Positions 7,053 through 15,217 of a stretch of DNA of 64,000 nt are shown here, in pieces. Every line of letters starts with the position of its first letter. The first letter of the stretch is position 1. The position numbers and the translations under genes are program-made. Below the pieces are notes generated by a model. That model was given only the letters and a program-made list of their open reading frames with translations, searched no databases and was not told where the DNA came from. Source of the stretch: Jejuia algarum (GTDB lineage Bacteria > Bacteroidota > Bacteroidia > Flavobacteriales > Flavobacteriaceae); NCBI GenBank assembly GCA_947495775.1, contig CANMAQ010000016.1, positions 1-64,000 of the forward strand, written 5' to 3'.

Positions 7053-8444
7053 TTAGCGATCCATCCTCACAATTTTTGGTGTAAATGTGCCTAAGACCTC
7101 TACCAGTTCTTGCTGGTTACGTATGACTTTTGTAATGTCTTTATAGGCCATAGGCGCTTCATCTACACCGCCACCAATTAGCGTGATCTCATGTTGTTTT
7201 AATTGTTTTTTAAGCTCACTTTTGGTAAACTTCTCTTTACATTTTCGGCGCGAATGTAGACGTCCTGCACCATGAGATGCAGAGCTTAAACTTTCGGCAT
7301 TGCCCAGCCCTTTTACGATATAACCTGGCGCTGTCATAGACCCAGGAATAATCCCCAAAGCGCCTTTAGCCGCTGGTGTTGCGCCTTTACGATGCACAAT
7401 ACAGTCCTGCCCGTTTACCGTCTCTTTCCACGCAAAATTGTGATGGTTCTCAATCTTTGCGATCGCTTTAGCTCCTAATAACTTTCCAATACGGTAATGG
7501 ATATCGTCGTGACATGCCTTGGCATAATCGCCCGCTAAATTCATCGCCAACCAGTACTCTTGTCCATCGTGGGTATTCATATCCAACCAAGCTAAATGTT
7601 GTACATGTTTTGGCAACGGACATTGTTTTGCTGCCAAATACGTGTAATGTTTTGCGATATTAGCGCCTAAACCTCGAGATCCGCTGTGCGACAACAGCCC
7701 TATATACGTTCCTGTTTTAAGTTGCCATGGGTTGTTTTCGTCTGTAATAGCAACTGCTCCAAATTCTACAAAATGATTACCACCTCCAGAAGTTCCTAAT
7801 TGCTTAAACGCTTTTACTTTTAGCCTTTTTAACAACGGTATATCATTAAATTCTGGCCGTTCAAACACAGCATGGTCGTGCTTTTTATCGTGGGTTTCAT
7901 ACATCCCAAATTTAGTGTGATTGGACAAAATAGCCTCCAACTGATGCTGCTTCCCTTTTAAATAAGAGCTTTTTACAGGGTAAATTGTTAAGCACATTCT
8001 GCATCCTATATCCACACCAACCCCATAAGGAATTACCGCATTGTCTGTTGCTAAAACCCCTCCTATAGGTAAACCATAACCTGTATGCGCATCTGGCATT
8101 AGAGCCCCTGCAACTGCTATTGGCAATTTTAAAGCATCGTACAACTGGTATTTGGCTTGAGCATCTATCTCATTCTCCCCATAAATACGAAACGGCGCTC
8201 GTGTTTGTTTTAATTGCTGCATTCTCACAGCAACGGGCTTTACTAAGCTTTCTGCAACTTTTCCCCAAATGGCATGACCTTTATACTGTTCTGGGTGTAG
8301 CAATACGTCTTTTGCTTCTTCTAAAACCCGTTCTTTCTTCTCTCGTTTTCGGTATCTATTCATTTGCCCTAAGGCGATATTGATACTGTTATTTTTAGGG
8401 AAACCTAATTGTATAAGGTCCTTCCCTCTTAGTTTATTTTTCAT
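7053..8444 (-). CDS. rtcB: RNA-splicing ligase RtcB
   Basis: This is a 463-residue GTP- and Mn-dependent RNA ligase that joins 2',3'-cyclic phosphate or 3'-phosphate ends to 5'-OH ends. All expected motifs are present: MPDAH (116-120), GVDIGCRM with metal ligands Asp145 and Cys148, GGNHF with His224, SHSGSRG with His253, HHNF with His334/335, HRKGATPA (351-358), and SASHGAGR with the guanylylated His391. The gene is 54 bp downstream of the PcfJ-like gene and upstream of the nucleotidyltransferase-amidase-prfH-TPR genes, giving the known RtcB/PrfH linkage. It likely acts in repair of cleaved tRNA or rRNA. Confidence 0.95.
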   Translation of the reverse strand: MKNKLRGKDLIQLGFPKNNSINIALGQMNRYRKREKKERVLEEAKDVLLHPEQYKGHAIWGKVAESLVKPVAVRMQQLKQTRAPFRIYGENEIDAQAKYQLYDALKLPIAVAGALMPDAHTGYGLPIGGVLATDNAVIPYGVGVDIGCRMCLTIYPVKSSYLKGKQHQLEAILSNHTKFGMYETHDKKHDHAVFERPEFNDIPLLKRLKVKAFKQLGTSGGGNHFVEFGAVAITDENNPWQLKTGTYIGLLSHSGSRGLGANIAKHYTYLAAKQCPLPKHVQHLAWLDMNTHDGQEYWLAMNLAGDYAKACHDDIHYRIGKLLGAKAIAKIENHHNFAWKETVNGQDCIVHRKGATPAAKGALGIIPGSMTAPGYIVKGLGNAESLSSASHGAGRLHSRRKCKEKFTKSELKKQLKQHEITLIGGGVDEAPMAYKDITKVIRNQQELVEVLGTFTPKIVRMDR

Positions 8445-8459
8445 AAGTTTATGTCTTAT

Positions 8460-8494
8460 AAAGACGGCACATTGCGTTTCAATCTACCGTCTTT
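8460..8494 (-). promoter_or_regulatory. Intercistronic hairpin upstream of rtcB
   Basis: Arms AAAGACGG (8460-8467) and CCGTCTTT (8487-8494) form a perfect 8-bp stem with a 19-nt loop, placed between the PcfJ-like gene and rtcB and ending 16 bp before the rtcB ATG. There is no T-run after it, so it is more likely an mRNA stability, processing or translation-control element than a terminator. Confidence 0.45.
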
Positions 8495-8497
8495 GGT

Positions 8498-9868
8498 TTA
8501 AGTATGTAGCAGTGCTAGTAAAACACGTATTACGACATACAGTATTAAAAACAGCACTCTAACAATTTCGCAAACAGAACTACTGTACCCCTCTGTCATC
8601 GTTCTTCGCTCTACAGCTCTAACATGCGCACGCTGTTCGTAGGGTACATTATAAGCCATGTCGTTTTTCCTTCTTACCTTAGAATGTGCGATCCAATGGT
8701 TTATCAGTTCTACAGATTTAGCATCTAAATCCTGATTATACTTCGCTTTAGCTTGCACAATATGATAATTAGGCACGTTTATTTCTAAGGTTGCCAAATG
8801 TTCAACCGGCTGTCCCACAACTTCCTTTCTCAAAGAGAATATGGCACATTGTTTAGCCTTACAGTCCTCATCATACTCAGATACACAATGTTGCATTTCG
8901 CTACCTTCTTCATATAATGCAACAGTGTTTAGCAACTCTACTGTTCTATACACAACTTTTGTAGCATTTGTACCTGCTTCAACATACAAAGGTTCTATAC
9001 CAGAAGGCGCCCACGATAATTGCTTACCCGAATAGGTTTTATGTACTTCTAAATGCCATTCATCACTGTGATCACACAGTGCTTTCAACGTTCTATTTTT
9101 CATTGAAAACGCCTTGTTTTCACGGTATTTATAAGCTAAATAATCCACCACCCTATCCAATACATTGGTATGCAAGGTGTTTTCTTTAGCAAAAAATTGC
9201 ACTACGGATTCCCAAAAGGGCTCTTCGTCGCCTCTTATTAGAGCCAATCTTGAAAAAGCGATTGTCTTCGCGGTTTCTGGTGATGCTCCAAAACCCAATG
9301 CTTGTGCATAACGCAGTGCTTCTGGCACTCCTAAAAATGCGGGTGCATTTCTAAATTCATGAGCCATTTTATGCGTCAGCCTTATTGGGTTTTGAGATAA
9401 ACTTTTTACTGGTTTTCCACTCCCCAATTGCACGTACCAAAGCATGTATATTTTATTTGTTCCATAAAATGCATGCTCTAGAAATTTTGGTGTTTCGTAT
9501 ACTGCAAAACAATGCTGTATGAGACTGCTTAACTGTTCATGAACTTGTAAGGCATTGTTTTCCCAATGCGCAACATCTCTAACCAATCTATCTCCAAAAG
9601 CACTTATATTATGCAGTACTTGTACATGACCGTAGTCTCTCAATAAGGCATAGCATTTTTGGTGGTACAGATGTATCAACAAACACTTAAAGATTTCTCT
9701 TTTCCAAGTATATCTTTTTTTGCTCGTTTTAGAGAAAAACACATAGAGCATAGATTCTATAGTGCCTTTGTAACGTGTGGGCTTATTGTTTTCGTTGTAA
9801 ATCGTTTCAACCCGCTTTACATAACTACTGTTGTTTTGTTCATATGTTATATTCCAATTCGTTTTCAT
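8498..9868 (-). CDS. PcfJ-like protein
   Basis: This 456-residue soluble protein has a C-terminal third with the PcfJ-domain pattern: an E-x-x-x-M-x-H-C-V-x-x-Y motif (EEGSEMQHCVSEY, about 318-330), a Cys a few residues on, AIFSLR, then TLEINV and a final IVQAKAKYNQ. The N-terminal two thirds are helical without recognised domains. PcfJ was named from an enterococcal conjugative plasmid and its biochemical role is unknown; relatives occur near rtcB. It lies 54 bp upstream of rtcB in the same direction, so it is probably the first gene of the repair operon. A weak hydrophobic stretch closes the C-terminus. Confidence 0.65.
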   Translation of the reverse strand: MKTNWNITYEQNNSSYVKRVETIYNENNKPTRYKGTIESMLYVFFSKTSKKRYTWKREIFKCLLIHLYHQKCYALLRDYGHVQVLHNISAFGDRLVRDVAHWENNALQVHEQLSSLIQHCFAVYETPKFLEHAFYGTNKIYMLWYVQLGSGKPVKSLSQNPIRLTHKMAHEFRNAPAFLGVPEALRYAQALGFGASPETAKTIAFSRLALIRGDEEPFWESVVQFFAKENTLHTNVLDRVVDYLAYKYRENKAFSMKNRTLKALCDHSDEWHLEVHKTYSGKQLSWAPSGIEPLYVEAGTNATKVVYRTVELLNTVALYEEGSEMQHCVSEYDEDCKAKQCAIFSLRKEVVGQPVEHLATLEINVPNYHIVQAKAKYNQDLDAKSVELINHWIAHSKVRRKNDMAYNVPYEQRAHVRAVERRTMTEGYSSSVCEIVRVLFLILYVVIRVLLALLHT

Positions 9869-10104
9869 TTTAAAGTTCTTTACAAGATTAAAGTCTACGT
9901 AAAGCCTCTTAAACTTCTAATACTATGCCTTAGGTGACACACATTTAAAATCATGTTTGTATTTGGCTTTGTGATATAATGATGTAGTGCTATGGTTTGA
10001 ACCAAACCAAGCAGCAATTCCTCTCTAAAGGAATTATAAGTTCGAACAGAGCATTAAATCTCTAGTTGCGTTTCGAAAACATTAAACATGACCAAAAAAT
10101 GACA
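9869..10104. other. Leader region of the pcfJ-rtcB operon
   Basis: No gene is seen. Two small palindromes are present: TGGTTTG/CAAACCA at 9993-10009, and AATTCC/GGAATT near 10015-10034. I could not place a convincing promoter for the gene starting at 9868; it may lie within this stretch. Confidence 0.3.
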
Positions 10105-10140
10105 TAAAAAAAGTCCGAAACATTTGTGGGCTTCGGACGC
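10105..10140 (-). terminator. Rho-independent terminator of small transcript
   Basis: On the minus strand, arms GTCCGAA and TTCGGAC (10132-10138 and 10113-10119) with a 12-nt loop are followed by seven or eight T residues. It ends the transcript that would begin at the promoter at 10288-10318. Confidence 0.75.
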
Positions 10141-10164
10141 TTTCATAAGGATACCTATATTGTA

Positions 10165-10248
10165 TTAACTTGGAAAGTAGTCGCGAAGCTTATGCCCTAT
10201 AGAACCTTGTTCTATTAACATAACATGTGTTGATTTTATAATTAACAT
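10165..10248 (-). CDS. Candidate 27-aa small protein or sRNA body
   Basis: Between a good promoter (10288-10318) and a strong terminator (10105-10140) the only open frame is this 27-codon one, ending IGHKLRDYFPS before TAA, with a second possible ATG giving 18 residues (10221). The ATG lies about 30-35 nt after the expected transcription start. The transcript would be about 175 nt. It could equally be a non-coding RNA; the coding call rests only on position and on the ordinary codon use. Confidence 0.35.
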   Translation of the reverse strand: MLIIKSTHVMLIEQGSIGHKLRDYFPS

Positions 10249-10287
10249 CTACTTCGTTTTTAAATAATTTTGTGCTGTATTGCGCTG

Positions 10288-10318
10288 CAAAGATCTAACA
10301 GGTTTTTGAATTACGCAA
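10288..10318 (-). promoter_or_regulatory. Bacteroidota-type promoter
   Basis: On the minus strand, TTG (10316-10318) is followed after exactly 20 nt by GATCTTTG (10288-10295), one mismatch from the TAnnTTTG -7 box. The same arrangement is found before the tRNA (29985-30015) and the S24-like gene (11061-11092), supporting the reading. Confidence 0.65.
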
Positions 10319-10470
10319 GAAAAAAATAAATTTATTTTACTGATTATCAGTTAGTTATACTTAAATTTAAGCTGTAGAATTCCTGTCCGAATAGCTTCAG
10401 ATACGTACTACATTGATACTTTGTAGTGTAGTGTTGCGGATTAATTTTTTCAATAGCTTAAAATAGTTGC

Positions 10471-10508
10471 AAAAAAAACGTCCAAACTTTTTCGTTTGGA
10501 CGCTTTTT
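10471..10508. terminator. Bidirectional terminator
   Basis: Arms CGTCCAAAC and GTTTGGACG (10479-10502) enclose a tight loop, with an A-run before and a T-run after, so it works on both strands. On the minus strand it could end the mRNA of the S24/S26-like gene at 10679, after a possible 20-codon frame at 10530-10592 that I do not trust on its own. Confidence 0.75.
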
Positions 10509-10678
10509 AATGCTATAATGTGTTTTAACCTATTTAAAATGCCACAATAAGCGCTGTTTAGCGTCCAGTATGTTTTTAAATTGTACTAACATAGATTAAA
10601 AGTTTTGTGTTTTGTTACTTAATATATAAGGCAAAGGCATCCTTAAATCCCTTTTGCATAATTGTTTTCTTAAAATGT

Positions 10679-10975
10679 CTATGACATTGGCAGTATTTCT
10701 ACTACTTTTCCATACACATGTTTTGTCCATCCGTTAATTCTACCATGATTGTTACCTATTAGCAACCCTGTTTTAGCGTTTTTACCTTTTACAAGGTGCG
10801 TGAAACAGTTGCCACGAACTTTACAATACACAATATCACCTTTTTCGCAATCGTCCCAACGTATAGGCACCAGGCGCACAGGTTGTTTCGATTTTAAAAG
10901 TGGCAACATAGAATTACCGGGCTCTTTTGAAATGATGGTTATTCCAGCATTCAATTTCTGAATTTTCCAATTCAT
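10679..10975 (-). CDS. S24/S26-like (LexA/signal-peptidase fold) protein
   Basis: The start is set at ATG 10975 (MNWKIQ); in-frame alternatives at 10993 and 11005 add 6-10 residues. The protein of about 98 residues carries G-N-S-M-x-P-L-L, the serine-nucleophile motif of the S24/S26 peptidase fold, then DIVYCKV and HLVKGK, where a lysine would be the general base, and a late IGNNHG...YGKVVEI. There is no DNA-binding domain and no membrane anchor, so it is neither a normal LexA/CI repressor nor a standard signal peptidase. It has its own promoter at 11061-11092. Function unknown; self-cleavage or an RNA/protein-processing role are possible. Confidence 0.6.
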   Translation of the reverse strand: MNWKIQKLNAGITIISKEPGNSMLPLLKSKQPVRLVPIRWDDCEKGDIVYCKVRGNCFTHLVKGKNAKTGLLIGNNHGRINGWTKHVYGKVVEILPMS

Positions 10976-11060
10976 ATTTATAATTTTAAACATTATGTAA
11001 CCCATTATTGCGTTACATAGCCTCTAAAATTTTCAAAAGAACATTTTCAATGTACTGGTG

Positions 11061-11092
11061 CAAAGATGCAAGAATTAATAGGTAAGTTCCAA
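11061..11092 (-). promoter_or_regulatory. Promoter of S24/S26-like gene
   Basis: On the minus strand, TTG (11090-11092), a 21-nt spacer and CATCTTTG (11061-11068) match the Bacteroidota -33/-7 pattern with one mismatch. The rest of the 11006-11333 gap shows nothing else recognisable. Confidence 0.6.
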
Positions 11093-11333
11093 GTTTTCAG
11101 TGTGAAAATTTATTCCAGACGTAAGCCTCGCCTTTAAATTTGATTTTTCTAGCACATGAAAAGTGCTATAGCTCTATTCTTGTTTAGGGGTTTACCTCCT
11201 ACTCCAACAAGATATATATGCTAACCTAGCATTCCCTAATTGAAAAGGCACTTTCACGCGACACAAAGGGCTCTTTACGAACTACCGCTTTATTCTCAAG
11301 GCGTCTTTTTCTAATTTCAAACAAAATAACAAC

Positions 11334-12443
11334 ATGAAAACGACACTACTTATTGGCCTTACCTTATTTGTATTAGGGTGCAAAGAAAAACACGCAACAC
11401 CAGAAATTACTAAAAATAATCCTGAGCTCGTATTTGAACAAGATAATATCACCATTAATACGCCTAAAACAGAAGGAAACCTTAGCATCTTTATGCTTAC
11501 GGGTAAAGAAAAAATAAATGGCATCCCCTATAAAACCTTATCTGAAATCATGAAAACAAAACAGGTGGTCGTTAGAGAAACGGGACACGTTAATACACTT
11601 TCGGTAGATAATAATAGCGACGCGTATGTTTTTATACATTCTGGAGATATTGTAAAAGGAGGCAAACAAGACCGAACAATTAGCTATGATATTATTCTTC
11701 CTCCAAAAACAAAAAATACCCCTTTAGAAAGTTTTTGTGTAGAGCAGGACAGATGGCAACAGCGCGATAACGAAAATGTGAACGCTTTTAGTTCGAACAC
11801 AAAAATGCTCTCTTCTAGGACATTAAAATTAGCCGCTAAGCACGGCAAGAGTCAGACTAAAATATGGCACGAAGTTTCTGAGCAAAAAGCGGTATTGAAC
11901 AAAAAACTATCAGAAAAAAATGGTTATACCGTTAATGTGGCGGCTAATGCATCGCATAGCAGTTTACAACTTGCTTTGGAAAGCAAGGCATTGAAAAAAA
12001 GTAAAGATTCCATTTACCTAAAACTTAAAGACTTAATTAAGACACCCGATGCTATTGGTTATGCTTACAGCATTAATGGCGAAATTTACGGGGTAGACAT
12101 CTACAACAACAGACAACTTTTTATCGATTTGTGGGACAAAGTATTAGAATCTATAATTGTAGAGGCTATTAGCAAAGAAGGTGACACCACTGCCACAGCA
12201 ACAACAAAAAAAGATGTTATGGCTTATATGGAGGCCGTAAAAATCAATGCCAAAACAACAGATAAAACACTCAATACAGCAACCAATTTTAAAACGACTA
12301 AAGCCACTAAAGGACATGTCAAATTTTCTACCGAAGATTTAAAACAGCGAAAATGGGTTCATAAAAGTTATATGAAAACAGATCCGAAAGACCGTCTTAA
12401 AACAAAGCACCGTAATGACCCCCTATTGCATACTATGGATTGA
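11334..12443 (+). CDS. ARPP-1-like domain lipoprotein
   Basis: This 369-residue protein has a lipoprotein signal (lipobox V-L-G-C, Cys 16). Residues 35-150 fit the pattern of the ARPP-1 domain: LTGKEKINGIPYKTLSE, a strand with VVRETG, SGDIVKGGKQDR, and the highly characteristic CVEQDRWQQR. The domain was named for association with ADP-ribosylglycohydrolase and rhodanese-phosphatase genes; its biochemistry is unknown. The C-terminal half is charged and Lys/Thr-rich. It is alone on the plus strand between minus-strand genes, convergent with the T9SS protein. The membrane location is inferred from the lipobox. Confidence 0.65.
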   Translation: MKTTLLIGLTLFVLGCKEKHATPEITKNNPELVFEQDNITINTPKTEGNLSIFMLTGKEKINGIPYKTLSEIMKTKQVVVRETGHVNTLSVDNNSDAYVFIHSGDIVKGGKQDRTISYDIILPPKTKNTPLESFCVEQDRWQQRDNENVNAFSSNTKMLSSRTLKLAAKHGKSQTKIWHEVSEQKAVLNKKLSEKNGYTVNVAANASHSSLQLALESKALKKSKDSIYLKLKDLIKTPDAIGYAYSINGEIYGVDIYNNRQLFIDLWDKVLESIIVEAISKEGDTTATATTKKDVMAYMEAVKINAKTTDKTLNTATNFKTTKATKGHVKFSTEDLKQRKWVHKSYMKTDPKDRLKTKHRNDPLLHTMD

Positions 12444-12503
12444 TAAAACGCGCTACAAGCTCATATAACACAATACTCCCGTTCTAAATTTTAGTATTGC
12501 GCG

Positions 12504-14966
12504 TTAGTTAACTACAAACTTTTTATTTAAGACAACTCCATTGTCTAACTCTACTTTAGCAATATAAATGTTTGAGGTTAAATTGTACATTGTAGCGTTT
12601 AATGCACGCGTCCCATCCCCTTTTAATTCATATACTTTTTTTCCTAATAAATTTAAAATGGTAATAGACTTAAAATGCGAATGCCCTACAGAAAACAGGA
12701 AATTATCTGCTGTAGTTTGGGTAATTTTTAATGTATTGTTTGCTAATGTCTCATCGGTACTAGACAAAACAGTCGCATTAAACACCACCTCAAAGCGCTC
12801 ATTAAATTCTCCTGTATGGGACGTAAACTCATAATCCTGATTTGATAAATTATGTATTATTCCCAATAGGTTATCTTTTAAATATATCGCGTTATCATTT
12901 AAAAACGGCCCTTCTAATTGTGCTACAGAAAGCTTATAGCGTGTTTCTGGTGCCGTTATACGCGTTGCGAAACCAAGTTTAATACGCTCGTTAGTCCCTA
13001 TAGCATCTACTGCTTTTCCTTGAATGGCATACTTCTCATCGCTATTTTCTATTTGAGAATACAATACAGAATTGAAATCCTGATTCACAATTCTTTCCGC
13101 ATCGTAAGCAGCGCCATCATCATTATTAGTGGCACCATTCACATACCCTATAAGAACTTGATTAAAAACACCATTATTTGTCGTTAAATTAATCCAAATT
13201 TTATTTTCGGCGATAGTTGGTCTTATGTCTTCTGCACCATTAATCGTAAAAGGCAGGTTTACATTTTTAGCAATCGCTGCGTTAACCGCATCCATATCAT
13301 CTGTCTCAGATAGTTTTAGTCCGTTAAGAAACTCTAAACCGCTTTGATTGTCTTTGGTATTTTGTTGGGTTTTAAAAAATAAAGTATTTGTAGCAATTCC
13401 TGATGCACGCATTGCATTGGTAAATGTTACATTACCATTAGAAAGGCCTTCAACAAAAAACCCTTGGGCAGAAGAAATAAAATTAGTTGGCATTACACCA
13501 CTAGCTCCCATTATGCCCCCTGTTCCAATATTATAAGACGCATAGTCATTTTGACTAAAATTACGACCTTGATTTCCTGGGTTAGAAATATCTGGAGGTG
13601 TGGCCTGAGACCAAAAATAAGCCACACCCTCTATTAAAGCTGAATTTGCCGCATAAAAGGCATCAAAATCTATAGCGGACGGGTAGGGATTACTAATAAA
13701 ATTCCAACTCTCTCCTGCATTTGCTGGTGTATGAACAATAGGCGTATCGATGTCTCCCGTATTGAATGGTCCCGTAAATGTGTACGATCTTATAGACGGA
13801 TAAAAGCCTAACCTACCAGAAGTGGTCGCGTAACCAACACCTGGCACCATGGTTTCTCCTGCTAAAGCAAATTGCCATGCGTTATTATCATCGTCTATAT
13901 CATCATTATTAGCATCTAAATAGTTCGATGCATTAAACCTAAAACGTCTATCACCATCAACATCAAAAAATACATTACCTATGGTTGCCCCTTGTACAGG
14001 AGACCCCCAATAGGTATAATAGAACCAATCGCCTTTTAAAGCTGTTAATTTCGTAACCGAAGACCCCCCATTATCAGTAAAGACACCATCTGTTTCATTC
14101 TGAATAAAATTTCCTTGTGTTTCTACATCCAAAATACCATCTATAGTGACATCATTTTCAATTTCAACAAACGTCGCATTATCCACTATTAATTCTGCAC
14201 CAGAGTTTACCGTTAATGAACATGCATTTATATTACCATTTATAAGTGTGTTGTAATTACCCGCTATCACTGCCTCTAGAGTTGCATCTGGCAAACCATT
14301 ATCCCAAGCAATACCATCCCATGTAGTTACCCCATTAGAACACGCTGGCACAGGCATTACTGTACCACCAATACTTAAATCATTTCCAGGCAACCTACCA
14401 ATACCAAAGGCCGATGCGCTATTAAATGAAAATACGCCATAAAGTCGAAATGTAACTGTTTGACCTTGATTTTGTAAATCGGCAATACCAGACAAGTCTA
14501 TTTGCGGCCGTGCAGCACCATCTATTGCATTTGTTGTATTAAGGTTAAAAAAACTACTATCAAAAACAGTAAATATAACCCCGTCAAGTGTATACATCCA
14601 AACATGCAAAAGAGGAGCTCCAAAAACTCTAACAAAATTAGCATCTAAGGTACTTAATGACATTTGGTACCCTGCATCTGGTGCTACTTGAAACTCTATA
14701 TAGTCTTGGTTTGCAAACGCTGTTGCTAAATTAAAATTTAAATTATATCCAGATGCTCCAAAAGCATTATTAAGCGCCGTAGAAGGAGCTATACCAGGGC
14801 CTCTACTTAATACTGTAGCTCCTAAATTTGGATCTGTCGTTGTTGGAGACACAGTAGCCTCACCTCCTGTGTTACCATCCAAATCCCATGCTAGAATCTG
14901 GGCATGACTTGAATAGGTTAAAACAAAACAATTTAAGAGCAAAGAGAGCGTTAAAAAAAATTTCAT
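12504..14966 (-). CDS. Large secreted surface protein with T9SS type A sorting domain
   Basis: This 820-residue protein has a cleavable signal peptide (about 1-22), beta-rich repeats low in Cys, an Asp/Asn-rich stretch near 350-370 (DANNDDIDDDNN), and a C-terminal sorting domain of about 75 residues ending ILNLLGKKVYEL ... IYIAKVELDNG...KKFVVN. The last module is the T9SS type A signal, so the protein should be exported through the type IX system and anchored or released at the cell surface. No enzyme domain is recognised; adhesion is the usual guess. Single gene; the 14967-15217 gap upstream shows nothing definite. Confidence 0.8.
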   Translation of the reverse strand: MKFFLTLSLLLNCFVLTYSSHAQILAWDLDGNTGGEATVSPTTTDPNLGATVLSRGPGIAPSTALNNAFGASGYNLNFNLATAFANQDYIEFQVAPDAGYQMSLSTLDANFVRVFGAPLLHVWMYTLDGVIFTVFDSSFFNLNTTNAIDGAARPQIDLSGIADLQNQGQTVTFRLYGVFSFNSASAFGIGRLPGNDLSIGGTVMPVPACSNGVTTWDGIAWDNGLPDATLEAVIAGNYNTLINGNINACSLTVNSGAELIVDNATFVEIENDVTIDGILDVETQGNFIQNETDGVFTDNGGSSVTKLTALKGDWFYYTYWGSPVQGATIGNVFFDVDGDRRFRFNASNYLDANNDDIDDDNNAWQFALAGETMVPGVGYATTSGRLGFYPSIRSYTFTGPFNTGDIDTPIVHTPANAGESWNFISNPYPSAIDFDAFYAANSALIEGVAYFWSQATPPDISNPGNQGRNFSQNDYASYNIGTGGIMGASGVMPTNFISSAQGFFVEGLSNGNVTFTNAMRASGIATNTLFFKTQQNTKDNQSGLEFLNGLKLSETDDMDAVNAAIAKNVNLPFTINGAEDIRPTIAENKIWINLTTNNGVFNQVLIGYVNGATNNDDGAAYDAERIVNQDFNSVLYSQIENSDEKYAIQGKAVDAIGTNERIKLGFATRITAPETRYKLSVAQLEGPFLNDNAIYLKDNLLGIIHNLSNQDYEFTSHTGEFNERFEVVFNATVLSSTDETLANNTLKITQTTADNFLFSVGHSHFKSITILNLLGKKVYELKGDGTRALNATMYNLTSNIYIAKVELDNGVVLNKKFVVN

Positions 14967-15217
14967 AGCGTTTAAAATTTTCAGAATAAATACAATAATG
15001 ACTACAAATCTACTTATTTTTAGTATCGGTTTCTAATTAATCCTTCCAAGCGAAGAAGTATTCCTACATAAAAATCATAATATCTTCTTTCATCGTTTAA
15101 AATTGCTCTTTTTTAACTTTATTTTCGTGATTTTCGATGCTTTGCGCTCAAAATGCCCAAACCTCATCCTAAGATTTAGACCTCATTCTTTCGCTTTTTA
15201 AAAATCACAGCATTACT

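Noticed and set aside
10530..10592. 20-codon frame on the minus strand before the terminator at 10471
   Set aside because: No promoter directly upstream; more simply the 3' untranslated part of the S24/S26-like mRNA.
10679..10975. Phage CI/LexA repressor
   Set aside because: No helix-turn-helix domain is encoded in or directly upstream of the frame, and no phage genes surround it.
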